Below are positions 1 to 6,874 of a stretch of 19,097 bases of DNA, one piece after another. The first letter of the stretch is position 1; every line of letters begins with the position of its first letter. The stretch spans positions 1 to 19,097 of the forward strand of contig DITA01000058.1 in assembly GCA_002422665.1 (NCBI GenBank), given 5' to 3'. The translations under genes and the position numbers were made by a program. The notes beneath the pieces were generated by a model. The model was not told the DNA's origin. It was given only the letters and a program-made list of their open reading frames with translations, and did not search any database. The DNA comes from Cloacibacterium caeni_C (GTDB lineage: Bacteria; Bacteroidota; Bacteroidia; Flavobacteriales; Weeksellaceae).

Positions 1-1
1 A

Positions 2-64
2 TATGGAGAGTTTTTCAGTGGCCTCGAAATTCTTGGAGTTTTTGTTTTATTTACCTTGTTTTAA
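2..64 (+). CDS. C-terminal tail of a membrane protein (partial)
   Basis: An open frame enters from the left edge and ends at TAA 62-64. It encodes about 20 residues, YGEFFSGLEILGVFVLFTLF, which read like the last transmembrane helix of an integral membrane protein. The reading is favoured because the residues are uniformly hydrophobic with sensible codons, and because no minus-strand gene begins here. The frame overlaps the last codons of the minus-strand Glu-rich gene by 18 bp, tail to tail. Too little is present to name the family. A chance open frame is possible. Confidence 0.4.
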   Translation, partial: YGEFFSGLEILGVFVLFTLF

Positions 65-1714
65 ATCTTTGATTTCTTGAATTTTAGCTTTAAAATCTTC
101 GGCTTTTTCTGGATGCTTATTTTGAAGGATTTCGTAAGCTTTAATTGCCTTCGTATACAATCTTTGTTCGGTGTAGAGTTTTGCCAAAGTTTCGGTCATC
201 AAGTGTGAGATGTCGTCATTTTTTTCTTTTACTACAAAATTCACTTCTTCTTTTAACTGAGAAATTTTAGGATTTTCTTCAATGAATTTATCGATGATTT
301 CTGCTTTTTTCTCAATGACTTTTACTGGGATATTTTCAGGAGTTTTAATTCCGGAACGATCAATTTTAAGCCAACTTTGCCAAGTATTTACAAAACCTGG
401 AACATTGCTATTATTTTCTTCCGCCGAAAGTTTTTCCACTTGATTTTCAGGAGTTTGAACAGGAGTTTCTTGAACGTTAGTTTTTAAGAAAGAAGTATTT
501 AGAATAGATTTTTCAATAGGTTTTTCTTCAATTTTAACTTCTTCTAAAACCTCTTTTTTCAATTCGATTGGTGCAACATCTTCTACAATTTTCTTCTCTT
601 CTGTGATTGCAATTTCTGGTTTTACCTCAACTGGTTTTTCAGTAGCTTTCGGTTGAGAAACCGCCTGCTTTTGGATCATAGAATCCAGTGGATTCATCAC
701 AAAATTCATCGGTTTCCAATCGGTATGAATTTCTTCTACAATTTCTTCTTTTTCTTGCGTCAAAATAGGAGTATTAATTACTTGAGGCGCTTCTTTTTCA
801 ATCGTCATTTCCGTATTTTCCTCTATAATCTCTGTTTTTTCTGGCTCTGAAATGTTCAATTCTGAAGTTTTTTCAGATGGAATTTCTTCAGATTTTATTT
901 CTTCTTCAGTTGGTTTTTCTTCAATAATTGGTGTAAGAATTTCTGCTTCTGGTTCAGATTTCAGCTCTTCTTTTGGAGTAGAAGGAACGGTGAATTTTAC
1001 ATTTGGCAAGAAACTTTCGAAACCATTAAAACTGATATCCGAAGGTTTTACAGACGTAATTTCCTTGTCATCTGATTGATCTATATGTTCTAAAACGGTT
1101 TCTTTACTGAAATTAAGGTCTTCTTCTCTCGTTTTGAACGCAATTTCTATATTTTCTTCTTCCGCTTTCTCTTGCTCAAGCAATTGATTTTCAATCTCTA
1201 AAATCTCCAATTCTTTCAAAACTTCAAACTCATTTTCTTTTTTATCAAGAATTGGTGCTTCTAATTCTGTATCTCCTACTACACTTTTCGGATGTGTAAC
1301 TACAGGTTTTTCCGCCTCTATTTTTTCTACCGTTTCGGTTAAATTTTCAGAAGAATTCTCAGTGATATTTTGCTCTGGAACCTCAACGATATTTACAGGT
1401 TCTTCAATGGTTTTTTCAACTTCATATTCAGTTTTAGCGAGTACAATTTTCTTGAATTTCGTCAATTCTTTTTTCTCTTCTTCATTCTTTTTATTGATGA
1501 AAGTGTAGAGAATTTTTTTATCCGTAGTATACGCTGCGGTTTTGGTTAGTTCTTTTTGGTAATTTTCAGCATCGAAATTAAAAATCGCCGAAAGATGCAA
1601 AGTTCTGATACTCTGCATATAAGGAAATTTAGAAATTTCATTCTGAAGAAGCAAAATGTCTTCTTTAGAAATATTTTCTGGGCGCTGAAGCAATTCTAAA
1701 ACTCGTGCATTCAT
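47..1714 (-). CDS. Glu-rich low-complexity protein with C-terminal TPR-like repeat
   Basis: A 555-residue protein of unknown function. Residues 1 to about 75 form a conserved-looking helical head (MNARVLELL at the start) resembling a family I recall next to lptE in Chryseobacterium. Residues about 100-440 are a very acidic, proline- and lysine-interrupted stretch rich in E, K, I, V and P, probably disordered. The last 60 residues look like one tetratricopeptide hairpin (LMTETLAKLYTEQ, then KAIKAYEILQ). There is no signal peptide or membrane segment, so it is probably cytoplasmic. The ATG lies 3 bp after the lptE stop, so the two are likely co-transcribed. A scaffold or adaptor role is only a guess. 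Confidence 0.75.
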   Translation of the reverse strand: MNARVLELLQRPENISKEDILLLQNEISKFPYMQSIRTLHLSAIFNFDAENYQKELTKTAAYTTDKKILYTFINKKNEEEKKELTKFKKIVLAKTEYEVEKTIEEPVNIVEVPEQNITENSSENLTETVEKIEAEKPVVTHPKSVVGDTELEAPILDKKENEFEVLKELEILEIENQLLEQEKAEEENIEIAFKTREEDLNFSKETVLEHIDQSDDKEITSVKPSDISFNGFESFLPNVKFTVPSTPKEELKSEPEAEILTPIIEEKPTEEEIKSEEIPSEKTSELNISEPEKTEIIEENTEMTIEKEAPQVINTPILTQEKEEIVEEIHTDWKPMNFVMNPLDSMIQKQAVSQPKATEKPVEVKPEIAITEEKKIVEDVAPIELKKEVLEEVKIEEKPIEKSILNTSFLKTNVQETPVQTPENQVEKLSAEENNSNVPGFVNTWQSWLKIDRSGIKTPENIPVKVIEKKAEIIDKFIEENPKISQLKEEVNFVVKEKNDDISHLMTETLAKLYTEQRLYTKAIKAYEILQNKHPEKAEDFKAKIQEIKDLKQGK

Positions 1715-1717
1715 CTT

Positions 1718-2284
1718 TTACCAATTGGCTACAATATCGTTAAAAATTTTATTGATAATCCTTTCGTTTACCAATTTCACTTGAGAAGTTTCTATGGCAT
1801 TAATATCTAAATCACTACTGAAAACCGCTTCATCTGAATACGTTCTATCAAAACTTGCTTCTGGAAACTTACTGTTTTCGTAATGAACTTTTACCGTAAT
1901 GGTGAGCTTATTTTGTGCTGCTTGAATATTTCCACCGTCTGTAGTAACTGGTGTAGAAATAGTGGTAGGCGAAATGCTGTAATCTGTAATTTCTCCTTCA
2001 ATAAGAACATCAGGGTTTTCCGTAGTTCCCTTTAAACCAGACCTTTGTAAAAATCTATTTTGAAGGGCAATAGAAAATTCTTGACTTAAATTAGCATTCA
2101 CCAAAGCTGCATTATTAGGGAAATTTTTAATCTGAATGGTTTTTTCGTCGTGATTCAAAGAATTCCCTGTAAAACTATAGCAAGAAGACAAAAGAGCTAA
2201 GGAAAAGAAACCCAAGAATAAAACTCCAAAAATTTTAAAATTTTTGGCTTGAAATCTGAAATTTAAAATCTGAAATCTTTTCAT
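1718..2284 (-). CDS. lptE: LptE-family LPS-assembly lipoprotein
   Basis: A 188-residue outer-membrane lipoprotein of the Bacteroidetes LptE type. In the LPS transport pathway LptE plugs the LptD barrel and helps place lipopolysaccharide in the outer leaflet. A hydrophobic segment (residues about 19-33) leads to the lipobox LLSSC, with the lipidated Cys near residue 35. The mature part begins YSFTGNSL and carries the family pattern KTIQIKNFPNNAALVNANLS, then a beta-rich body ending NDIVANW. The ATG overlaps the sigma-54 gene stop by one base, which suggests translational coupling. The region before the hydrophobic core is unusually long, about 18 residues, and is encoded by a 7-bp-periodic repeat (RFQILNF then RFQAKNF). 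Confidence 0.85.
   Translation of the reverse strand: MKRFQILNFRFQAKNFKIFGVLFLGFFSLALLSSCYSFTGNSLNHDEKTIQIKNFPNNAALVNANLSQEFSIALQNRFLQRSGLKGTTENPDVLIEGEITDYSISPTTISTPVTTDGGNIQAAQNKLTITVKVHYENSKFPEASFDRTYSDEAVFSSDLDINAIETSQVKLVNERIINKIFNDIVANW
2226..2247. repeat. Perfect 22-bp palindrome inside lptE
   Basis: CCAAAAATTTT is followed at once by its exact reverse complement. The palindrome lies in the lptE signal-peptide coding region, directly downstream (in the sense of lptE) of the heptamer repeat. A hairpin here would sit about 40 bases after the lptE start codon and about 40 after the sigma-54 gene stop. The arms are mostly A and T, so stability as RNA would be modest. Confidence 0.6.
2250..2277 (-). 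repeat. Four 7-bp repeats at the start of lptE
   Basis: On the minus strand four consecutive heptamers read GATTTCA, GATTTTA, AATTTCA, GATTTCA, with an 11-bp exact copy at 14-bp spacing. They lie inside the coding sequence just after the lptE start codon. The repeat encodes the related heptads RFQILNF and RFQAKNF. I recall similar heptameric spacer repeats between flavobacterial genes, but have not searched for them. Confidence 0.7.
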
Positions 2285-3567
2285 TAATCTTCTAAATTAT
2301 ATTGTTTTATTTTTCTGTAAAGTGTTCTTTGAGAAATTCCCAATTCATCTGCAGCTTTATTTCTTCTGCCTTTGTGTTTTTCGAGGGCTTTTACAATTAA
2401 ATCTCTCTCATTATTGATTAAAGAAAGAGACTCTTCTTTCGGTTCTTCTTCTAAATCTATATCTTCTACTCCATTTTCGTACTCCTCAGTATCATTGTAG
2501 AAATTAGGAGTTGGCGCAGTTGGTTGATCTTCGTAATACAAAATAGAACTTGTATTAACCGGTTGGGTTTCAGTTTTAAAAACTCTACCAATTAAATCCT
2601 GTTCATGATGCGAAAAACTCTGACTTCCTCTATTCTTAATCAGTTCCGAAGTTAAGGATTTTAAATCATTTAAATCATTTCTCATGTCAAAAAGAATTTT
2701 GTACATGATTTCTCTTTCTGAACTGAAATCTGCTCCTGAATTCCCTGAATTTCCACCTCTGGAAACCACAGCAGGAAGTTGAGCATTCATCGGAATATAT
2801 TCTGATAATTTAGTAGAATTTACGCTTCTGTTTTGTTCTACCACCGTCATTTGCTCCACTAAATTTCTCAGCTGACGAATATTTCCTGGGAAAGTATAAT
2901 TTTCTAAATATTTAACGCCGTCATCTGTCAATTGCAACTCTGGCATTCTGTATTTTTCGGCAAAATCAATGGCGAATTTTCTGAAAAGCAAATGGATATC
3001 TCCTTTTCTTTCTCTCAAAGGCGGCATATCAATCTGAACCGTATTGAGACGATAGTACAAATCTTCTCTGAATCTGCCATCTTCAATCGCCTTCATCATA
3101 TTCACATTAGTCGCAGCTACGATTCTCACATTGGTTTTTTGAACCTGAGAAGAACCCACTTTCATAAATTCTCCACTTTCTAAAACTCTGAGAAGCCTTA
3201 CTTGAGTTTGCAACGGAAGTTCACCTACTTCATCTAAGAAAATCGTTCCACCATCTGCTACTTCGAAATACCCTTTTCTGGTAGAAGTAGCTCCTGTAAA
3301 AGCTCCTTTTTCGTGCCCAAATAGCTCTGAATCTATAGTTCCTTCTGGAATTGCACCACAGTTTACCACAATATATGGTTGATGTTTTCTGCGAGATTCG
3401 CTATGAATAATTTTCGGGATATGTTCTTTACCAACTCCAGATTCTCCGATAACCAAAACGGAAATATCTGTAGGCGCCACCTGAATTGCTTTTTCTATGG
3501 CACGATTAAGTGCGGGAAAATTCCCTATAATTCCGAAACGGTTTTTTATGGATTGTAAGTCGCTCAT
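2284..3567 (-). CDS. Sigma-54-dependent Fis-family activator, no sensor domain
   Basis: A 427-residue AAA+ enhancer-binding protein that would remodel sigma-54 RNA polymerase to open promoters. The AAA+ core starts almost at the N-terminus: Walker A GESGVGKE (41-48), the sigma-54 contact loop GAFTGA (88-93), Walker B GGTIFLDE (106-113), and an Arg-rich sensor region (GRFREDLYYRLN, then PPLRERKGDI). A 100-residue acidic linker follows, then a Fis-type helix-turn-helix at the C-terminus (HKGRRNKAADELGISQRTLY). There is no receiver, GAF or PAS domain, so activity is probably set by expression or a partner. The gene sits 56 bp after miaB and overlaps lptE by one base. Its targets are not visible; envelope genes are a guess from context. 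Confidence 0.93.
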   Translation of the reverse strand: MSDLQSIKNRFGIIGNFPALNRAIEKAIQVAPTDISVLVIGESGVGKEHIPKIIHSESRRKHQPYIVVNCGAIPEGTIDSELFGHEKGAFTGATSTRKGYFEVADGGTIFLDEVGELPLQTQVRLLRVLESGEFMKVGSSQVQKTNVRIVAATNVNMMKAIEDGRFREDLYYRLNTVQIDMPPLRERKGDIHLLFRKFAIDFAEKYRMPELQLTDDGVKYLENYTFPGNIRQLRNLVEQMTVVEQNRSVNSTKLSEYIPMNAQLPAVVSRGGNSGNSGADFSSEREIMYKILFDMRNDLNDLKSLTSELIKNRGSQSFSHHEQDLIGRVFKTETQPVNTSSILYYEDQPTAPTPNFYNDTEEYENGVEDIDLEEEPKEESLSLINNERDLIVKALEKHKGRRNKAADELGISQRTLYRKIKQYNLED

Positions 3568-3623
3568 AATTTTGAGATTTGAGGTTTAGTGTTTTTAAAA
3601 ATTTTAGAAAACTTACGATTTCC

Positions 3624-5057
3624 TTAAATCGCTTTCCCCAAAAGTGTGCCTTGAGTGCTGTCATGAACAAAAACAGTCACAAAGTCACCAATATTCTGCC
3701 CTTCTACTTTGTCAAAAACCACTACTGCATTCTGAGAAGTTCTTCCTTTCCATTGATTTTTATCTTTCTTAGACTCTCCTTCAATTAGAACTTCGTAGTT
3801 TTTGCCAACGTAAGATTTCATTCTTTTTCTGGATAATTCTCCTTGCAAAGCAATGATTTCGGCTAATCTTCTTTGCTTCACATCTGCAGGAACATCATCT
3901 TCCATTTTTTTATGAGCTGGAGTTCCTGGTCTTTCAGAATACGCAAACATATATCCGTAATCGTATTCTACTTGTCTCATTAAATCAAGAGTTAATTGAT
4001 GATCTTCTTCTGTTTCACCACAGAAACCAGCAATCATATCTTGAGAAAAAGCAATGTCTGGAACTATTTCCTTCGCTTTTTTAATCAAATCTAAATATTC
4101 CTGACGTGTATGTTGACGATTCATTTTCTGCAAAATTCTGTCACTTCCGCTTTGTACAGGAAGGTGAATGTATTTACAAACGTTATCGTATTTTGCAATC
4201 ACACGGAAAACTTCTTCCGTCATTTCGTGCGGATTAGAAGTAGAAAAACGAATTCTCATTGCAGGAACTGCTTTTGCTACCATTTCTAACAATTGAGCAA
4301 AATTTACAGCCGTAGCTTTTTGCATTTCCGAAGCTTTATCAAAATCTTTTTTTGGACCACCTCCATACCAAAGATATGAATCCACATTTTGTCCAAGAAG
4401 CGTAATTTCTTTGTAACCATTTTCAGCTAAAGCTTTGCATTCTTCAATAATTGAGTGCGGATCACGGCTTCTTTCTCTACCTCTGGTAAAAGGAACTACG
4501 CAGAAAGTACACATATTATCGCAACCTCTAGTTATGGTTACAAAAGCGGTAACACCGTTTCCTCCCAATCGAACAGGATTAATATCTGCATAAGTTTCTT
4601 CTTTAGAAAGAATTACGTTAATGGCATCTCTTCCGTCTTCTGTTTCTTTCAAAAGATTGGGTAAATCTCTATACGCATCTGGTCCTACAACTAAATCTAC
4701 GAGATGTTCTTCTTCTAAAAATTTGGTTTTAAGACGTTCTGCCATACAACCAAGAACACCAACCGTAAGACTTGGATTTTCTTTTTTTAAATTTTTGAAT
4801 TGAGACAAACGCATTCTCACGGTTTGTTCTGCTCTTTCTCTGATAGAGCAAGTATTCAGCAAAATTAAATCTGCTTCTTCTACTTTCATGGTGGTATTAT
4901 AACCTTGTTCGTTAAGAATAGAGGCTACGATTTCAGAGTCTGAGAAATTCATTTGACAACCGTAACTTTCTAAAAACAATTTTTTAGAATTTTCTGGTTT
5001 TTCTGCAATAGCAAAAGCTTCGCCTTGTTTAGTTTCGTCTATATATTTTTCTTGCAC
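3624..5057 (-). CDS. miaB: tRNA-2-methylthio-N6-dimethylallyladenosine synthase
   Basis: A 477-residue radical-SAM methylthiotransferase that converts i6A37 to ms2i6A37 in tRNAs reading UNN codons. The N-terminal MTTase domain has the three cluster-binding cysteines C34 (SYGCQMNFSDSE), C70 (NTCSIRERAE) and C104 (VLGCMAER). The radical-SAM CxxxCxxC is C179/C183/C186 (RGCDNMCTFCVVPFTRGRER). A C-terminal TRAM domain follows (MKSYVGKNYEVLIEG to the end). Full family length. The start is GTG at 5055-5057; no in-frame ATG precedes the essential C34, and MQEKYIDETKQGE looks like the natural N-terminus. It is the first gene of the block leading to lptE. Confidence 0.97.
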   Translation of the reverse strand: MQEKYIDETKQGEAFAIAEKPENSKKLFLESYGCQMNFSDSEIVASILNEQGYNTTMKVEEADLILLNTCSIRERAEQTVRMRLSQFKNLKKENPSLTVGVLGCMAERLKTKFLEEEHLVDLVVGPDAYRDLPNLLKETEDGRDAINVILSKEETYADINPVRLGGNGVTAFVTITRGCDNMCTFCVVPFTRGRERSRDPHSIIEECKALAENGYKEITLLGQNVDSYLWYGGGPKKDFDKASEMQKATAVNFAQLLEMVAKAVPAMRIRFSTSNPHEMTEEVFRVIAKYDNVCKYIHLPVQSGSDRILQKMNRQHTRQEYLDLIKKAKEIVPDIAFSQDMIAGFCGETEEDHQLTLDLMRQVEYDYGYMFAYSERPGTPAHKKMEDDVPADVKQRRLAEIIALQGELSRKRMKSYVGKNYEVLIEGESKKDKNQWKGRTSQNAVVVFDKVEGQNIGDFVTVFVHDSTQGTLLGKAI

Positions 5058-5076
5058 TTTTCAAATATTTTGAGTG

Positions 5077-5084
5077 CAAAGATA
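5077..5084 (-). promoter_or_regulatory. Bacteroidetes -7 box upstream of miaB
   Basis: The minus strand reads TATCTTTG, an exact TAnnTTTG, 19 bp before the miaB GTG start. This predicts a leader of about 15 bases. No clean TTTG is found at the expected -33 spacing. Confidence 0.55.
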
Positions 5085-5113
5085 AGGAATTTTATGACAA
5101 AATGGCAGGGAGA

Positions 5114-5842
5114 TTAGTCTACATTTATCGTAATGGGTATTCTAAATCTAGAAGTAATCGGTGAACCATGATAAGTAGCGGGTTTAAATTTTATTTTTCT
5201 AGGAACTACACATTTTACAATCATTTTCACAAAATCTTCATTGTCAAAGCTGGTATCGATGTAAATATTTTGAATATCACCTTGTGTATCTACCTCAAAA
5301 TTAATGACAAATCTAAAACTTTGGCTATAATTAAATCCATTAGTATTAAAACAAGAAATAAACTTCTTTCTGTAATTAGAAATCCCACCAGGAAACTCTG
5401 CATCTATTAAAGAGGAATTCAAGGGAATGTAATTACTATCTGCAAACAACTCTTTTGGATAAAAAATAATTCGAGTAAGAGCTGGAGTTTTCACACCATC
5501 TACTTCTGCAGGAACATAATCATTAAGATTTGCTAATATTTTCTTCCCAAAATCAAAAGCACACTTATTATTTTTCACTCCCATCACATCTGGATCTTGC
5601 ACATAATTTACTTTTCCATCCGGATTTACGAGAATTTTCATCAAATAGACTTCATCGGGATTTTCACATGGCTGAATATTGTTATTTTTCACAAAATCGT
5701 GGGCGTCTTCATAGAATTTCATATAACCTCCTTTATAAAATTCTTGACCTTCTGGATAATTAGGTAAAACTTGTAACTGAGCTTGTAAAGAAATAGCAAT
5801 GAAAGAAAATAAAAGGGTAATTCTTGTCAACATCTTATTCAT
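5114..5842 (-). CDS. Secreted protein with two TonB-C-like domains
   Basis: A 242-residue protein, probably periplasmic. A signal peptide (MLTRITLLFSFIAISLQAQ) is followed by two stretches of the same pattern. The first (residues about 60-135) has a strand before NPDGKVNYV, then LNDYVPAEVDGVKTP and a final strand RIIFYP. The second has DAEFPGG, a strand before DTQGDIQNI, then FKPATYHGSPITS and a final strand. This resembles the C-terminal domain of TonB, but the membrane anchor and Pro-rich spacer of true TonB are missing. The start is set at ATG 5840-5842 because ATGAATAA overlaps the upstream gene's stop by 8 bp; ATG 5831-5833 is the alternative. Function unknown. Confidence 0.7.
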   Translation of the reverse strand: MNKMLTRITLLFSFIAISLQAQLQVLPNYPEGQEFYKGGYMKFYEDAHDFVKNNNIQPCENPDEVYLMKILVNPDGKVNYVQDPDVMGVKNNKCAFDFGKKILANLNDYVPAEVDGVKTPALTRIIFYPKELFADSNYIPLNSSLIDAEFPGGISNYRKKFISCFNTNGFNYSQSFRFVINFEVDTQGDIQNIYIDTSFDNEDFVKMIVKCVVPRKIKFKPATYHGSPITSRFRIPITINVD

Positions 5843-6254
5843 GTTCTGTATGATCTGTAATAAAATTAATTTTAATAGTGTAATTAGAAGTAACTGGCAT
5901 TCCATCTTTAGTAGCTGGAATCCAATTAGTTTTAACTTTTCTCATGCAAAATAGCATATCATCAATAAAAAGTTCACTGTTTTTTACTTTTGGATTTACA
6001 TCTAAATTTTTAATCTTTCCATCAGGTTGTACATCAAAAGAAAAGGTAAACACACCATTTACTGCATAAGTTTTTATATCAATATAAGCATTGATCATTT
6101 TGAACAACTCTTTTCTAAAAGCTGTATCACCACCCGGAAATTCTGCTTTCTTATAAATAACGCTAGTGCTTTCTGTATTCATTTCGGTTTTCTGCTCTTG
6201 AGAAAAAATAAAAATATTGGAAATGAATAGTGAGAATAAAAATAATTTTCTCAT
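5835..6254 (-). CDS. Small secreted TonB-C-like protein
   Basis: A 139-residue protein with an N-terminal signal peptide (MRKLFLFSLFISNIFIFSQ). It then carries one TonB-C-like domain: AEFPGGDTAFRKELF, a strand pair around VQPDGKIKNLDV, and WIPATKDGMPVTSNY before the last strand. The FPGG and PATxDGxPV signatures match proteins usually annotated as energy transducer TonB in Bacteroidetes. No anchor helix or Pro-rich linker is present, so it should not work as a classical TonB. It has its own -7 box 20 bp upstream and overlaps the next gene, so the two form an operon. It is paralogous to both neighbours. Confidence 0.75.
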   Translation of the reverse strand: MRKLFLFSLFISNIFIFSQEQKTEMNTESTSVIYKKAEFPGGDTAFRKELFKMINAYIDIKTYAVNGVFTFSFDVQPDGKIKNLDVNPKVKNSELFIDDMLFCMRKVKTNWIPATKDGMPVTSNYTIKINFITDHTEHE

Positions 6255-6273
6255 GTTTATTAGTTTTGTGCTT

Positions 6274-6281
6274 CAAAGATA
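6274..6281 (-). promoter_or_regulatory. Bacteroidetes -7 box for the TonB-C-like pair
   Basis: The minus strand reads TATCTTTG (exact TAnnTTTG) 20 bp before the ATG at 6254. It follows closely behind the terminator hairpin of the preceding gene, so a new transcription unit probably starts here. Confidence 0.5.
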
Positions 6282-6284
6282 AAT

Positions 6285-6315
6285 AAAAAAGTCGCTTTTC
6301 TCAAGCGACTTTTAT
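6285..6315 (-). terminator. Intrinsic terminator (possibly bidirectional)
   Basis: AGTCGCTT (6290-6297), a 5-base loop, then AAGCGACT (6303-6310), an exact 8-bp stem. A run of A on the left and T on the right lets it work in both directions. On the minus strand it lies 4 bases past the stop of the 162-residue gene. Confidence 0.88.
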
Positions 6316-6318
6316 TTT

Positions 6319-6807
6319 TTACATATCGAACAAATCTGTCCTGAAATTGACTTTCAGCCTTATTTTAGAATCTACTTTTGCGCCATCGCAAGTTGCAGGC
6401 ATCCATTTTTGATTCATTGCTTTTACAGCATTCTTAATGTCTGTTTGCAAAAGATTACTATTCGGAACTTCTGGTTTTAGTGCAAAATCCTTTAAATTTC
6501 CTTCTTTATCAATGTAGAAAATGAAATCAAAAGTTCCATTTACAGAATATAAATTGTTAGAAAGACTGGCTTTTAGATTTTTAAATAATTTGTCTTTAAA
6601 ACCATTTTCTCCTCCAATGTATTGTGCATAAGTAGCATTCGCACATTTTAGTCTGTAAAATTCTAGCGGATTATTCATGTCTAATGAAATATCTGCTCTA
6701 CCAAATTCTTTAGAATTTTCTGTAATATCATTGTCTTCTACCAAATATTGTGCATTCACAAAACCGAAAGAAAACGTCATCATCACTAATAATAAAAACT
6801 TTTTCAT
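6319..6807 (-). CDS. Small secreted TonB-C-like protein
   Basis: A 162-residue protein with a clear signal peptide (MKKFLLLVMMTFSFGFVNAQ). The body contains YIGGENGFKDKLFKNL, a strand pair around DKEGNLKDFAL, and QKWMPATCDGAKVDSK, aligning with the TonB-C-like domains of the two genes that follow. The FPGG signature is changed to IGG here. Two cysteines, in KCANATY and ATCDG, could pair in the periplasm. It lies between the lysA terminator and its own terminator, so it is probably a single-gene unit. No partner (ExoB/ExbD or a receptor) is nearby. Function unknown. Confidence 0.72.
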   Translation of the reverse strand: MKKFLLLVMMTFSFGFVNAQYLVEDNDITENSKEFGRADISLDMNNPLEFYRLKCANATYAQYIGGENGFKDKLFKNLKASLSNNLYSVNGTFDFIFYIDKEGNLKDFALKPEVPNSNLLQTDIKNAVKAMNQKWMPATCDGAKVDSKIRLKVNFRTDLFDM

Positions 6808-6833
6808 GTCTTAAAATTTGATAGTAAATTTAC

Positions 6834-6864
6834 AAAAAAAGGTTGTAAACGAATTACAACCTCT
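6834..6864 (-). terminator. Intrinsic terminator of lysA
   Basis: GGTTGTAA (6841-6848), a 5-base loop, then TTACAACC (6854-6861). On the minus strand a run of seven T follows. It lies 13 bases past the lysA stop. Confidence 0.9.
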
Positions 6865-6874
6865 TATTTAAAAT

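Noticed and set aside
653..1079. Plus-strand open frames opposite the Glu-rich gene
   Set aside because: They are antisense to a long biased coding region and encode Phe/Ser-rich or Arg-rich sequence without domains. The purine-rich codons of the real gene remove stops on the other strand.
5053..5079. Inverted repeat TTGCACT/AGTGCAA around the miaB start
   Set aside because: One arm overlaps the -7 box and the other the GTG start, so it cannot form in the mRNA as a hairpin. A 7-bp match over a 13-base loop could be chance; no regulator is suggested.
5114..6807. True TonB energy transducers
   Set aside because: All three have cleavable-looking signal peptides in place of a lasting membrane anchor, and none has a Pro-rich spacer.
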